Positions 20,497 to 28,685 of a stretch of DNA of 64,000 nt are shown in pieces. The notes beneath the pieces are model-generated. The model worked only from the letters and a program-made list of their open reading frames with translations. It was not told the origin of the DNA and made no database searches. Where the stretch lies: NCBI GenBank assembly GCA_963697675.1, contig CAVOOW010000003.1:1-64000 (forward strand). Direction: 5' to 3'. A program made the translations under genes and the position numbers. The stretch comes from CAVOOW01 sp963697675 (GTDB lineage Bacteria; Actinomycetota; Actinomycetes; JACCUZ01). Positions within the stretch are counted from its first letter, which is position 1. Each line of letters begins with the position of its first letter.

Positions 20497-21402
20497 CTAC
20501 TCGCCGGCCTTGCTGGTGACCTCGACGCGATTGAGCCACGGATCGTCGAACCCCAGGACCCGCCCGTCGTCCCGCCGGGCCAGACCGTAGTGGTGCAGCC
20601 GGTCGCCCAGGGCGTACATGTCGTCGTCGGTCGGGACCTCGATCCGCACCAAACCGAGCCCGAGCGCGAGCCTGCGTTTGCCCGCACCGCGGCTGTTCCA
20701 GGTGTTCATCGCCATGTGGTGGTGGTACCCGCCGGCGCTGACGAACAGCGCCGACGAGCCGAGTTCCGCGGTGGTCTGGAATCCGAGCCGGTTGACGTAG
20801 AACTCGCGGGCAGTCGCCACGTCACCCACGCTGAGGTGAACGTGCCCAACAGATGCCGGACCGGTGGTATCGAACGGCTCAGCGGACTTGAACTTCCGCA
20901 GGAATGCGTTCGGGTCCAGCGTCAGGGTGGCCATCTCGACCCGACCGTGGGTCCAGCTCCACGCCGTCCGGTCCCGGTCCCAGTACAGCTCCACGCCGTT
21001 GCCCTCAGGGTCGTTGAAGTAGAACGCCTGACTCACCAGGTGATCGGCGCTACCGGTGAACGACCCGGGATGACGCGACGCGACCGCGTAAACGGCCTCC
21101 GCGAGGTCGGTCCGGGTGGGAAACAGGATCGCCGTGTGGAACAGCCCGGCCTCCCGCGGTCCGGCGTGTTGCAGCGCCGGCGTGTGCTCCAGGATGACGA
21201 TCGGCGTTGTCCCCCGGCCCAGGACACTTCGCCCCTCCCCCTGCGCGAGAAGGGTCAGGGTCACCGCGTCCCGGTAGTAGGCCGTCATCAGGTCAAGGTC
21301 GGCGACCATCAGCGTGACGGCGCCCATCGATGTGTCCGCTGCCAGCAGGTCAGCCGCTACGGCTGGGGCGGTCTCGTCGAGAAAGTTGTTGGTCATCGTC
21401 AT
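20497..21402 (-). CDS. VOC family protein, extradiol-dioxygenase-like (MhqO type)
   Basis: 301 residues with two vicinal-oxygen-chelate modules, one from about residue 27 (MGAVTLMVADLDLMTAYYRD) and one from about 165 (VGHVHLSVGDVATAREFYV). ELYWDRDRTAW and GYHHHMAMNTWNSRGAG are typical of ring-cleaving or glyoxalase-like enzymes linked to quinone resistance. The first module has Thr where the metal-binding His often sits; the second keeps its His. The likely role is detoxification of catechols or quinones. It lies between a truncated NADP-oxidoreductase gene upstream and the MarR gene downstream on the same strand. Confidence 0.82.
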   Translation of the reverse strand: MTMTNNFLDETAPAVAADLLAADTSMGAVTLMVADLDLMTAYYRDAVTLTLLAQGEGRSVLGRGTTPIVILEHTPALQHAGPREAGLFHTAILFPTRTDLAEAVYAVASRHPGSFTGSADHLVSQAFYFNDPEGNGVELYWDRDRTAWSWTHGRVEMATLTLDPNAFLRKFKSAEPFDTTGPASVGHVHLSVGDVATAREFYVNRLGFQTTAELGSSALFVSAGGYHHHMAMNTWNSRGAGKRRLALGLGLVRIEVPTDDDMYALGDRLHHYGLARRDDGRVLGFDDPWLNRVEVTSKAGE

Positions 21403-21455
21403 TCCTTTGCAGGTGTTGAAGTCGAGACGTTGCAGCCGGAGAGTTGACGCAGGGT

Positions 21456-21960
21456 TTAGCGGACGATGCCGAAACCGCCGGTCCAGCCGACCTTCTCGTT
21501 GACCGCCAGGGTCAGCTGCAGGAAGCCGATGGCTTCCAGTTCACGGGCGCGGCTCAGGTTCCCGGCATCGACCGCGTCGACCCCGCCGGCCGAGATCGCC
21601 GCCGCCAGAGCCGCCTTGCCGTCCGTGTCATCACCGGCGATCAGCACCGTGGTCTTGTTCGGGCCGACCGTCTTGGCGCCCAGGGTGGCGGCGAAGGTGG
21701 TGTTGAACGCCTTGAGCACCTTCGAGGACGGCAACGCGGCCGCGAGTTCAGCGGCCGCGGAGCTGTCCGCGGGAACCGTCAAAGAGTCGAAGGTTTCCAA
21801 GTTCAGCGGGTTCGAGATGTCAACGACGGTCTTCCCCGCGAGCTGCGGCCCGTACCCGGCGACGATACCGGCGAGTGCCTGGTACGGCACGGCCAAGATG
21901 ACGATATCCCCGGCGACGGTTGCGTTCGTGTCGGCGGAACCGATGTGCTCGACGTGCGTG
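21456..21960 (-). pseudogene. NADP/F420-type oxidoreductase, N-terminus lost
   Basis: The C-terminal two thirds of an NADPH-dependent F420 reductase-like protein is readable (HVEHIGSADTNATVAGDIVI, KTVVDISNPLN, VLKAFNTTFAATLG, RARELEAIGFLQLTL, ending GWTGGFGIVR). The N-terminal Rossmann glycine loop that should precede HVEHIGS is missing. Sequence beyond about 21,960 belongs to a divergent XRE gene instead. The break cleanly removes about 30 residues, so the product should not bind NADP. It was probably the first gene of the VOC/MarR operon. Confidence 0.75.
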
Positions 21961-22518
21961 GCGACGAGCAAGAAGACCGGCAGCGAGGCGCTGGGGGAGC
22001 TGATCCGCGCCCGCCGCGAGGACCTCGGCATGAGCCGGCGCGAGCTGGTCGACGCGACCGGCCTGTCCTATCCCTATGTGTCGCAGCTCGAGACCGGCTA
22101 CCGGTTGCCGTCGTCCACGGCGCTGCGCGACCTGGCGGGGGCGCTTCAGATGAGTACGGACGAGCTCGTCTCGGTGATGCCGGAGGAGAGGCCCGGGTCG
22201 AGCCGCCTTTCTTCGCGCCCCAGCGCGAGCCGCTCGGCTACTGCGTCGGGTCGCGTCGCTCAGGAGTCGGGGTGGATGACCAATCCGTCGTACGCGCGAC
22301 CAGCCAGTGACGAGCCGTTGCCGGTGCGACCAGCAAGTGCGGCGCCAATGTCTGCGCGGCCTGCCCGGCGGCGCCCGAGCGCGGCTGTCGAGGAGGCAGT
22401 CGAACTGCTGTCTGCGCTGCCGCCGGATCAGCGGCTCGACGCGTTGAGCAAGGTGCAGCGCGCACTCATGGCTGGCCTCGTCGACGAGGAGGTTCGGCGC
22501 TCCGGTCGGGGGGAGTGA
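21958..22518 (+). CDS. XRE family helix-turn-helix regulator
   Basis: This 186-residue protein starts at GTG 21958 (VATSKKTGSEALGELIR). A classical XRE helix-turn-helix spans about residues 12-70 (MSRRELVDATGLSYPYVSQLETGYRLPS in two parts). A flexible Pro/Ala/Ser/Arg-rich linker leads to a C-terminal helix pair (AVEEAVELLSALPPDQRLDAL). The start codon sits exactly where the opposing oxidoreductase gene is cut, so no upstream promoter region of its own has survived unless it lies inside that relic. It may regulate the genes to its right, which include an ImmA-like peptidase. XRE repressor plus ImmA peptidase is a known regulatory pairing. Confidence 0.8.
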   Translation: MATSKKTGSEALGELIRARREDLGMSRRELVDATGLSYPYVSQLETGYRLPSSTALRDLAGALQMSTDELVSVMPEERPGSSRLSSRPSASRSATASGRVAQESGWMTNPSYARPASDEPLPVRPASAAPMSARPARRRPSAAVEEAVELLSALPPDQRLDALSKVQRALMAGLVDEEVRRSGRGE

Positions 22519-22544
22519 TCTGCTCCGCCGGGAGTGACTACGGC

Positions 22545-22940
22545 TCAGGGCTTGTGCTGCGCCTTCTTCGCGACATACGCCTGCACCTCAGCCGTGAACC
22601 GAGAACCCTCGAGTCCCAGCCCGGCCTGAGTCGACTGGTGGCGCAGGCTTCGTTTGATCTCGTCGTGGTGCTCTTGCGGGACAGCGCCGTTCGGATCCGC
22701 CGCGATTGCTGCGGCGCAGGCGGCGGTCAGCTGGTTCCACCAGTCGTCGAAGGGGTGGCCATAGCGCTCGATGAACGCCGCTCGGTCGTCGCCGGCCCAG
22801 TGGTCGTGGACGTGTCGTCTGCCGCGCAGCCGGCGGATGTCGTCCCAGCTCTTCACCTCGACAGCGGGTTCCTCGTCGTCGAAGCTGGCGAGGAAGCGGC
22901 CGTCCGGTTGCTGGGCGATCTCGATAAGCCGCTCGGACAT
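22545..22940 (-). CDS. Conserved hypothetical protein
   Basis: 131 residues from ATG 22940 (MSERLIEIAQQPDGRFL). It is rich in Trp and charged residues (EVKSWDDIRRLRGRRHVHDHW, HPFDDWWNQLTAAC) and ends in a lysine-rich tail. No catalytic motif, signal peptide or membrane span is visible, and the family is not recognised. It is the last gene of a minus-strand group with the ABM-like and ImmA-like genes upstream. Confidence 0.55.
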   Translation of the reverse strand: MSERLIEIAQQPDGRFLASFDDEEPAVEVKSWDDIRRLRGRRHVHDHWAGDDRAAFIERYGHPFDDWWNQLTAACAAAIAADPNGAVPQEHHDEIKRSLRHQSTQAGLGLEGSRFTAEVQAYVAKKAQHKP

Positions 22941-22991
22941 GCTCTGATCGTATGCGGCACTCCGGAGGGGAGCACTCATCGCCTCGTGAGC

Positions 22992-23348
22992 TCATCCCCG
23001 TGCCCCCGGGCTGCCAGGACTCGGCACAACGGGGCCGAAAGTCGGGGTGGCGCCGTAGACGTCGTAGTGCTTCACCGTGAGGTCGCGCTCGATCAGCAGT
23101 TCCTCATCGCGGTCGTAGAACACGGCAACGGTGGGATCGTCGCCGGCGAATGCGCGGATGTCGTCGAGTGAGTTCCAGAGGCTGATCATTGTGAACTCGG
23201 TGCGCGCGTCGACGTCGCGTCGGAGCATCAGCACTCCGCGGTTGCCCGGGATTTCCGTGTAGCCATCCAGAGCGACCTCGTGCATGTAGGCCTCGTACTC
23301 CGCCGCCTTTGCCTGCTCCGTCCAACCGGTCCAACTGCGAACGATCAC
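22992..23348 (-). CDS. ABM-like (antibiotic biosynthesis monooxygenase fold) protein
   Basis: 118 residues with the dimeric alpha/beta-barrel pattern: MIVRSWTGWTEQAKAAEYEAY, then EFTMISLWNSLDDIRAFAG and AVFYDRDEELLIERD. These small proteins include monooxygenases and stress-related or heme-handling members; no specific substrate can be inferred. The start is GTG 23348 with GGGAGA upstream. It lies 13 bp after the ImmA-like gene and is probably translated from the same message. Confidence 0.65.
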   Translation of the reverse strand: MIVRSWTGWTEQAKAAEYEAYMHEVALDGYTEIPGNRGVLMLRRDVDARTEFTMISLWNSLDDIRAFAGDDPTVAVFYDRDEELLIERDLTVKHYDVYGATPTFGPVVPSPGSPGARG

Positions 23349-23361
23349 TTGGGGTCTCCCT

Positions 23362-24381
23362 TCATGTCGCGGTGGGTGGTTTGAGGTGGGTGTTGCCAGC
23401 CTGCACGATGTCGCCTGCGGCGTGCATGATCCGCTCGAGGCTGATCGGTGGCAGTTCCCGGTTCTTGCCGAGATGTTGGGCGAGGTAGGGCGGGAACCGC
23501 GTGTTCGAGTCGACGCGCTTGCAGGCGATGTAGCTCACCACCTCGGCCTCGAACTCTCTGGAGGCATGGTCGCCGCTCTGCCGGTTGGGCCACCACTTCT
23601 CTTCGGGCGTGCCGAGGTGCCCGCAGTAGAGATGGCCCAGCTCGTGGGTCAGGGTGGCATAGCGGGTCGCCAGGTCGTGGCCGTCGTTGAGGGTGATCTC
23701 GAATCGCGTCGGCACAGAAATAGACGCGCGAGGCCGGCGCCTGGTGACGAACTCCTGGGGAGGGCCGCCGGCCCGCTCCATGACCTTCCCGGCCAGGTGG
23801 GCGCCGTGCGGGGCCATCGTGACGCGGACCCCGTCGCGCTTGATGTTGTCGACCGTGCGCGTCCAGACGCTCTCGGGAACTTCGACGAAAGCTTCGAAGG
23901 GCCGCTCGACGTCGGCGGGCAGTGGTCTCGCGCCGGGCAGCGGCTCGGTGTCGGAGACGTCGAAGACGAACATCACCGGTCCGCGTGGCTGAAGGATGAT
24001 GAGCGGGCGGGAACCGGGTTTGATGGCGCGTCCGTACACCGCCCGCCACCGGGACGCGGGAGCGACGAACTGGGTGCCAGGCCGCTGGTTGTGCAGCAGC
24101 ATCGCGTTGAACGGTGAGTACTGCCGGAAGCCGCTGACGAAGTCGATCATCTCGTAGAAGGCCCTGCTCGACAGGTACAGCCGTGCCTCTCCCACGAGTT
24201 CGTCGATCGACCGTTTCGCCTCCGCCCGGCGGTCGCTGCTTCGTATGCCGATGGGGATCGGCTGGGCCTGGAAGTCATGGCCGCATGGCGCTCGTTGCCC
24301 GCCCCGCGTCGTCGCGGCGAGCTCGCTTGTGGACGCGGGAAGCAGCTCGAGTTGCGTCATCAGGCTGGCGTTCTGCAACAT
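23362..24381 (-). CDS. ImmA/IrrE-type metallopeptidase with antirestriction-like N-terminal region
   Basis: 339 residues. The N-terminal half (ELVGEARLYLSSRAFYEMID, YSPFNAMLLHNQRPGTQFV, SRWRAVYGRAIKPGSRPLI) resembles the ArdC-like/DUF1738-type region found with such peptidases on mobile elements. The C-terminal half carries a zinc-protease motif HELGHLYCGH followed by the downstream acidic residues (EFEAEVVSY). ImmA/IrrE peptidases cleave XRE-type repressors to switch on mobile-element or stress genes. ATG 24381 follows AGGAGAG. An XRE regulator gene two genes away is a plausible partner, but this is inference from proximity. Confidence 0.75.
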   Translation of the reverse strand: MLQNASLMTQLELLPASTSELAATTRGGQRAPCGHDFQAQPIPIGIRSSDRRAEAKRSIDELVGEARLYLSSRAFYEMIDFVSGFRQYSPFNAMLLHNQRPGTQFVAPASRWRAVYGRAIKPGSRPLIILQPRGPVMFVFDVSDTEPLPGARPLPADVERPFEAFVEVPESVWTRTVDNIKRDGVRVTMAPHGAHLAGKVMERAGGPPQEFVTRRRPRASISVPTRFEITLNDGHDLATRYATLTHELGHLYCGHLGTPEEKWWPNRQSGDHASREFEAEVVSYIACKRVDSNTRFPPYLAQHLGKNRELPPISLERIMHAAGDIVQAGNTHLKPPTAT

Positions 24382-24526
24382 CACCGACTCTCCTGTTCAA
24401 CCCCGTCGGGCCGTTGATCCAAACCGGTGATGGCCCGCATTCGGTGAAAATACGAGGGGGCTCCGACAGAACCCTGACCTGCGGTGCTTGGACTCGGTCA
24501 GCGATTCCGAGACATGCGAGCCGAGT

Positions 24527-25529
24527 TCACGGCAGGTCTTTGAGCCATTCGCGGACGCCGCCGTGTCCCGAGCAGGTGCCGCTCCGGTGCGCGGAGTGCG
24601 AGAGGGTGCCGTCGTTGCACACGGCGGACGCGTCGCCGTAGTCGGGCTTGGGCGTGGCCTTGCTCGTCGAGCGCGGCGCGGGCTGGACATTGCTGCCCCT
24701 TGACCGGAGAGATGGTGGGCGCGGTGCCGGTCGGAGCAACGAGGTGTGGACAGAGATCGAGGATTCGTACGCTGGCATTGTGTTCAGCGGCGGTGATCCA
24801 CAGTCCGTACTTCGCCTTCACCGCGACCTGGCGGGCCACGTAGGCGCAGCGGTAGGACTTGTTCGACGGCAGCCAGGTGGCCGCGTCGCCGTCGCCCTTC
24901 GACCGGTTGGCGGACGCGGAGACCGCCAGCAGATTCATCGGGTCGTTCGCCAACGCGAGCCGCTTGAGCGGCACCCATCGGAAAGCGCCGGTCTGCCACG
25001 CGTCGCCGAGCGCGACGACGTGATCGATGTCGACCTCCGACGCGCCGCCGTAGACGAAGTGGATCGGGCTGCCGGTGTACGGCTCCGGTTGGAGCCAGCC
25101 ACCCAGTGCGACGCATCTGTTCGTGTTCGGCTTGATCTCCCGGCGAGTGAGGTCACGGCGCAGGACGTCGTTGCGGGTGTCGCAGCCGTTGCGGTTCGTG
25201 TCGGTCCACGCCGCACCGAACGCGGCCCGGTCGTAGCCGGTCATCGGTGCGCGTCCCTTGACCGCGAGGGTCGCGAGCAGCGCCAGCGCGGTGTGTGAGC
25301 CTGGCGTGCGAGCTGTTTCGCTCGGCTTGGGGGACGCCGAAGCGGACGCTGTCGGAGTCGGGGACGCGGATGTGCTCGACGACCTTGCAGGTTTCGCGGG
25401 AATAGTAGATGAGGCCTGGTTCGTCGCGACGCCGGAGCAACCCGCAACGGTGATCAACAGCGTGGTCGCTGCCAGCGCCACGGTCCTGCGCGAAGCAACC
25501 CGGGTCAGAGCTCGGTTCTCTTGCGTCAT
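24527..25529 (-). CDS. Secreted HNH nuclease lipoprotein with C-terminal DUF3761-like domain, one frameshift
   Basis: ATG 25529 opens a lipoprotein signal (LAATTLLITVAGC, Cys lipobox). A Ser/Thr/Pro linker follows, then an HNH/DUF1524-type nuclease core (NGCDTRNDVLRRDL, then EVDIDHVVALGDAWQTGA with the DHV catalytic pair, and NLLAVSASANRSKGDGDAATW). A G-run at 24696-24699 shifts the frame. Removing one G gives a C-terminal domain CNDGTLSHSAHRSGTCSGHGG, like DUF3761, ending at 24527. As written, the frame instead ends at 24498 with arginine-rich nonsense. The enzyme would degrade DNA at the cell surface. A second secreted nuclease lies about 350 bp away, divergently. Confidence 0.8.
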
Positions 25530-25886
25530 CCGGGCGCGCCATGACCTGGCATGAACAGCCCCTCATGTGTCAGTCCGGTGTCACCGCAACGTACCCGTCT
25601 TTGAGGGTCAATACGGGGATTCGGACGGATAAGGGCGCTATGCCGTACGGGCGTGTCGGCCGGTGAGGTCACGCGCGTACCCAGCCGAGATGCGGCAGGG
25701 GTCAGTAAATCGGACCAATTTCCATGATCGCGAAGGATCCTGTGGCGTGAGCGCTGAGATCTTTCGCGATCATGCGGAACTGCGTGCGGAGCGCGCGCCT
25801 GCGGCGGGGACCGGGTGTCGGTTGGAGTTCAGTCGGGCGGGTCGGCGGACGAAACATGAAACGAGAATGGACGGCGCGGAGGAACG
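25530..25886. other. Divergent intergenic region of two secreted nuclease genes
   Basis: No gene is seen. It must carry the promoters of both the HNH lipoprotein (minus) and the SNase lipoprotein (plus), and it contains the inverted repeat at 25723-25774. A GGAGG site precedes the SNase start. Confidence 0.5.
25723..25774. repeat. Inverted repeat between the two nuclease genes
   Basis: CATGATCGCGAAGGATC (25723-25739) and its near-perfect inverse GATCTTTCGCGATCATG (25758-25774) match at 16 of 17 positions around an 18-bp spacer. It could be a hairpin or an operator shared by the divergent genes; the sequence alone does not decide. Confidence 0.6.
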
Positions 25887-26624
25887 ATGGGCAGCTGGAC
25901 GAAGCTCGCAGTGATGGCCACGGCCATCGTGTTGGCGAGTTCGTGCACGTCCGCAACCGAGCCGCCGACGGCACGCGTCAAAGCCGCTGACCCGAAAGCC
26001 TCGTCGCCGCTGCTGATGCCGGCCGGCGGAGGGGACGGCGATTCCTGGCATGACACCAAAGGCCGTGAGTACCGCCTCGGCTTGGTGAACACGCCGGAGT
26101 ATGACGAGTGCTACGGATCAGAGGCGACCGCCAAGCGCAAGGAGCTCACGGCAGATGGGTTCCGAGCGGACGTTTACGCGCACGACGTCTACGGCCGCGA
26201 CGTATCCCTCGTCACCACTGCGAACGGCGTCAATGTCAACGTCTACCTGGCCCGCTACGGCTTCGCCAACGACAAGTACCTCTCGCAGTTCCGCCACGAG
26301 AACCCGGAACTCGCCGCCCAACTTGACATTGCCTTCGCCAAAGCGCGCGCAGAGCGACGAGGACTTTGGTCTGTCTGCTCGGGCACACACGGTGTTGCGG
26401 CGACGGCGACCGCAAGTGAGGCGCCCGAGTCGACTTGGGTAATCACTTCCTGTCATCCCGACTACGTCACCTGCGTAGGCGTGGAGGGCAACGGTTCAGG
26501 GCACGGTCGCGCGAACGACCTCGACTGCGGCAGCATCGGGGAAGCCGTGAAACTGCGGCGCATCGGCGTTGACCCCTACCGCCTCGACGCCGATGGAGAC
26601 GGCATCGGTTGCCAGTCCTCTTGA
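25887..26624 (+). CDS. Secreted SNase-type nuclease lipoprotein with Excalibur calcium-binding domain
   Basis: 245 residues. A lipoprotein signal (KLAVMATAIVLASSC) is followed by a staphylococcal-nuclease (TNase) domain at about residues 50-170 (YRLGLVNTPEYDECYGSEAT, the DVYGRDVSLV segment with the Arg-type active-site pattern, and LARYGFANDK). The C-terminal Excalibur domain (DLDCGSIGEAV, DPYRLDADGDGIGCQSS) has the DxDxDGxGC calcium motif. It would hydrolyse extracellular nucleic acid in a calcium-dependent way. Together with the divergent HNH lipoprotein it forms a cell-surface nuclease pair, useful for nutrient DNA scavenging or defence against incoming DNA. Confidence 0.9.
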   Translation: MGSWTKLAVMATAIVLASSCTSATEPPTARVKAADPKASSPLLMPAGGGDGDSWHDTKGREYRLGLVNTPEYDECYGSEATAKRKELTADGFRADVYAHDVYGRDVSLVTTANGVNVNVYLARYGFANDKYLSQFRHENPELAAQLDIAFAKARAERRGLWSVCSGTHGVAATATASEAPESTWVITSCHPDYVTCVGVEGNGSGHGRANDLDCGSIGEAVKLRRIGVDPYRLDADGDGIGCQSS

Positions 26625-26652
26625 ATCCGTGGTCAGCGGTCGCTATGCCAAC

Positions 26653-26794
26653 TGCATGATCGACTTTGAATTCTGGGCCGCTGACCTGCGGCGATGTTCG
26701 ATGGTGTCGGTTACTGCATGATCGACTTTGAATTCTGGGCCGCTGACCTGCAGCGATGTTCGATGGTGTCGGTTACTGCATGATCGACTTTGAA
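26653..26794. repeat. 62-bp tandem repeat, 2.3 copies
   Basis: Units at 26653-26714 and 26715-26776 differ at one base and are followed by an 18-bp partial copy. Each unit begins TGCATGATCGACTTTGAA. The array fills the space between the convergent ends of the SNase gene and recD, so it may act as a terminator region or be a small mobile repeat. Confidence 0.9.
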
Positions 26795-26795
26795 G

Positions 26796-28685
26796 TTAGG
26801 GGTGCTGTTGGAGGCGGGCGCGGAGGCCGGTGGCGCGAGCGGCGGGGCGGGCGACGGCGGCGACGAAGGCGTCCGGTGATCCGATGACGCGCACGTGTTC
26901 CTTGGCGCGCGTGACCGCGGTGTAGAGCGTCTCGCGCGTACCCAGCGGTGAGGTCGCCGGCGGCAGCAGCACGGTGATGCGGTCGAACTGGCTGCCCTGG
27001 CTGCGGTGCACCGTCATCGCGTGCATCGAACGGACGGCGCCGAGGCGTACGAGCGGGACGGTGAACGGCGCGCCGCCGCGACCGAACGCCGCGATCAGGC
27101 CACCGGCTCCGTCGTTCACCACGACACCCGTGTCGCCGTTGTACAGATCGATGTCGCGGTCGTTGGTCGTCACCAGCAACGGCTCGCCGGCATAACGGCC
27201 GTCAGCGCGCGGCACGACGGCGTGCACCTCGGCGATCCAGCGCGCGGCGAGCGTGCTCCAGTGCTGCACCCCTCGAAGCCCGCGCCGGTGCGCGCAGAGC
27301 AGACGGTGCTTGTCGAGCGCGGCCAGCGCCGCCACGGTGTCACCGCGGTCGGCCGCCGCGTGCAGCGCCGCACCGCCCTCCTGCACCTCCGCGCGCACAG
27401 CGGCCATCTGGTCCGCAGTGAGGTAGGCATCGTCGTCGACCTCGACGAACTCGATCTCGGGGCTGCCTGATCGCAGAACGGCCAAAGCGTCTTCCCCGCG
27501 GCCTTCTTGCACGGCAGCCGCCAGACGCGCGATGCCACTCTCCGCGGGGAACCGACGGTTCGTCGATAGCGCAGAAACACCGTCGCGCACTAGGGCATCT
27601 GGCGATGGCACCGCATCGGACGTCGGCTGCTCCGCGACAAGACCGGGCAGCGCGGTACGAAGGCTGGCTGCGAAGGCGGCTGTCCGGCGTCCTAACACGG
27701 TCCGGTCGACGAGGTCCCCGAGCACGGCCCCGGCCTCGACCGATGCCAGCTGGTCGGGGTCGCCGACGAGCACGAGACGCGTCGACGGGCGTAGCGCCTC
27801 GAGCAGTCGAGCCATCATCGTCAGGGAAACCATCGAGCTCTCGTCGACGACCACGACTTCGTACGGCAACCGGTTGGTCTTGTCGTGGCGGAACCGGCTG
27901 CGCGACTCCGGCCGCCAGCCGAGCAGGCGGTGCAGCGTCGTCGCGTGCAGCTCACCGAGGCGTGAACGGTCCTCTGTCGAGAGTGTCGCCGACGATGAGG
28001 TGACGGCTTCCTCCAGCCGCGCCGCCGCCTTGCCGGTCGGCGCCGCCAGCGCGATGCGCCACTCAGGATGCTGTTCCCGCAGCAGAGCCAGCAACCGGGA
28101 GACCGTCGTGGTCTTGCCGGTCCCTGGGCCACCCGCCAACACACTGACTCGCGAAAGCGCGCACACCGCAGCGGCCAATCGCTGGTCGTCATCCGCGCCG
28201 ACCTTGAACAGCCGGTCCAGACCTGCGGTCAAGACGACCAGGTCAAGATCGGAGGGGCGGGACGCCGATCGTTCGAGCAGCTCGCGCGCGACCTGCTCCT
28301 CCTGGTCCCAATAGCGACCGAGCCAGATCTGCGAGCCGAGCATCCGCACGGGCCCGCCACTGCCGACCAGCGGGCTGGCTGCGCATTGCGCCACCCATTC
28401 CGTCGGCCAGTCGAGCGCGACGTCGACCACCGCAGCGTCGGTCTCCTCCTCGTCGACGTCCGGGCTGGTCGTCGCCTCGGCCGTGTCGAGGTCGACCACC
28501 ACGGACCCGTGCCGCGTCGATCGCACGACCAGAGCCACCGCGAGCAACACCGCATCGGATGTCTCGTCGGCGATCGCGCCGAGTCGTCGTGCGACGTGTA
28601 CGTCGGCCGCGGACAGGATGCCGGCCTGGTTGAACGTCCCGAGCAACCCGTCCGCCCGCAGCGCGAGTGAGGCGTCGAAGTTCAT
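26796..28685 (-). CDS. recD: Exodeoxyribonuclease V alpha subunit (RecD helicase)
   Basis: 629 residues, the usual RecD length. The Walker A motif is GGPGTGKTTT (about residues 185-194), the Walker B is VVVDESSMV, and the C-terminal UvrD-like part includes VGDPDQLASVEAG, MTVHRSQGSQFD and LYTAVTRAKEHV. RecD is the 5'-3' helicase of the RecBCD complex, which unwinds and resects double-strand breaks and degrades foreign linear DNA. The start overlaps the recB stop by 4 bp, so it is translationally coupled as the third gene of a recC-recB-recD operon. It is intact. Confidence 0.95.
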   Translation of the reverse strand: MNFDASLALRADGLLGTFNQAGILSAADVHVARRLGAIADETSDAVLLAVALVVRSTRHGSVVVDLDTAEATTSPDVDEEETDAAVVDVALDWPTEWVAQCAASPLVGSGGPVRMLGSQIWLGRYWDQEEQVARELLERSASRPSDLDLVVLTAGLDRLFKVGADDDQRLAAAVCALSRVSVLAGGPGTGKTTTVSRLLALLREQHPEWRIALAAPTGKAAARLEEAVTSSSATLSTEDRSRLGELHATTLHRLLGWRPESRSRFRHDKTNRLPYEVVVVDESSMVSLTMMARLLEALRPSTRLVLVGDPDQLASVEAGAVLGDLVDRTVLGRRTAAFAASLRTALPGLVAEQPTSDAVPSPDALVRDGVSALSTNRRFPAESGIARLAAAVQEGRGEDALAVLRSGSPEIEFVEVDDDAYLTADQMAAVRAEVQEGGAALHAAADRGDTVAALAALDKHRLLCAHRRGLRGVQHWSTLAARWIAEVHAVVPRADGRYAGEPLLVTTNDRDIDLYNGDTGVVVNDGAGGLIAAFGRGGAPFTVPLVRLGAVRSMHAMTVHRSQGSQFDRITVLLPPATSPLGTRETLYTAVTRAKEHVRVIGSPDAFVAAVARPAARATGLRARLQQHP

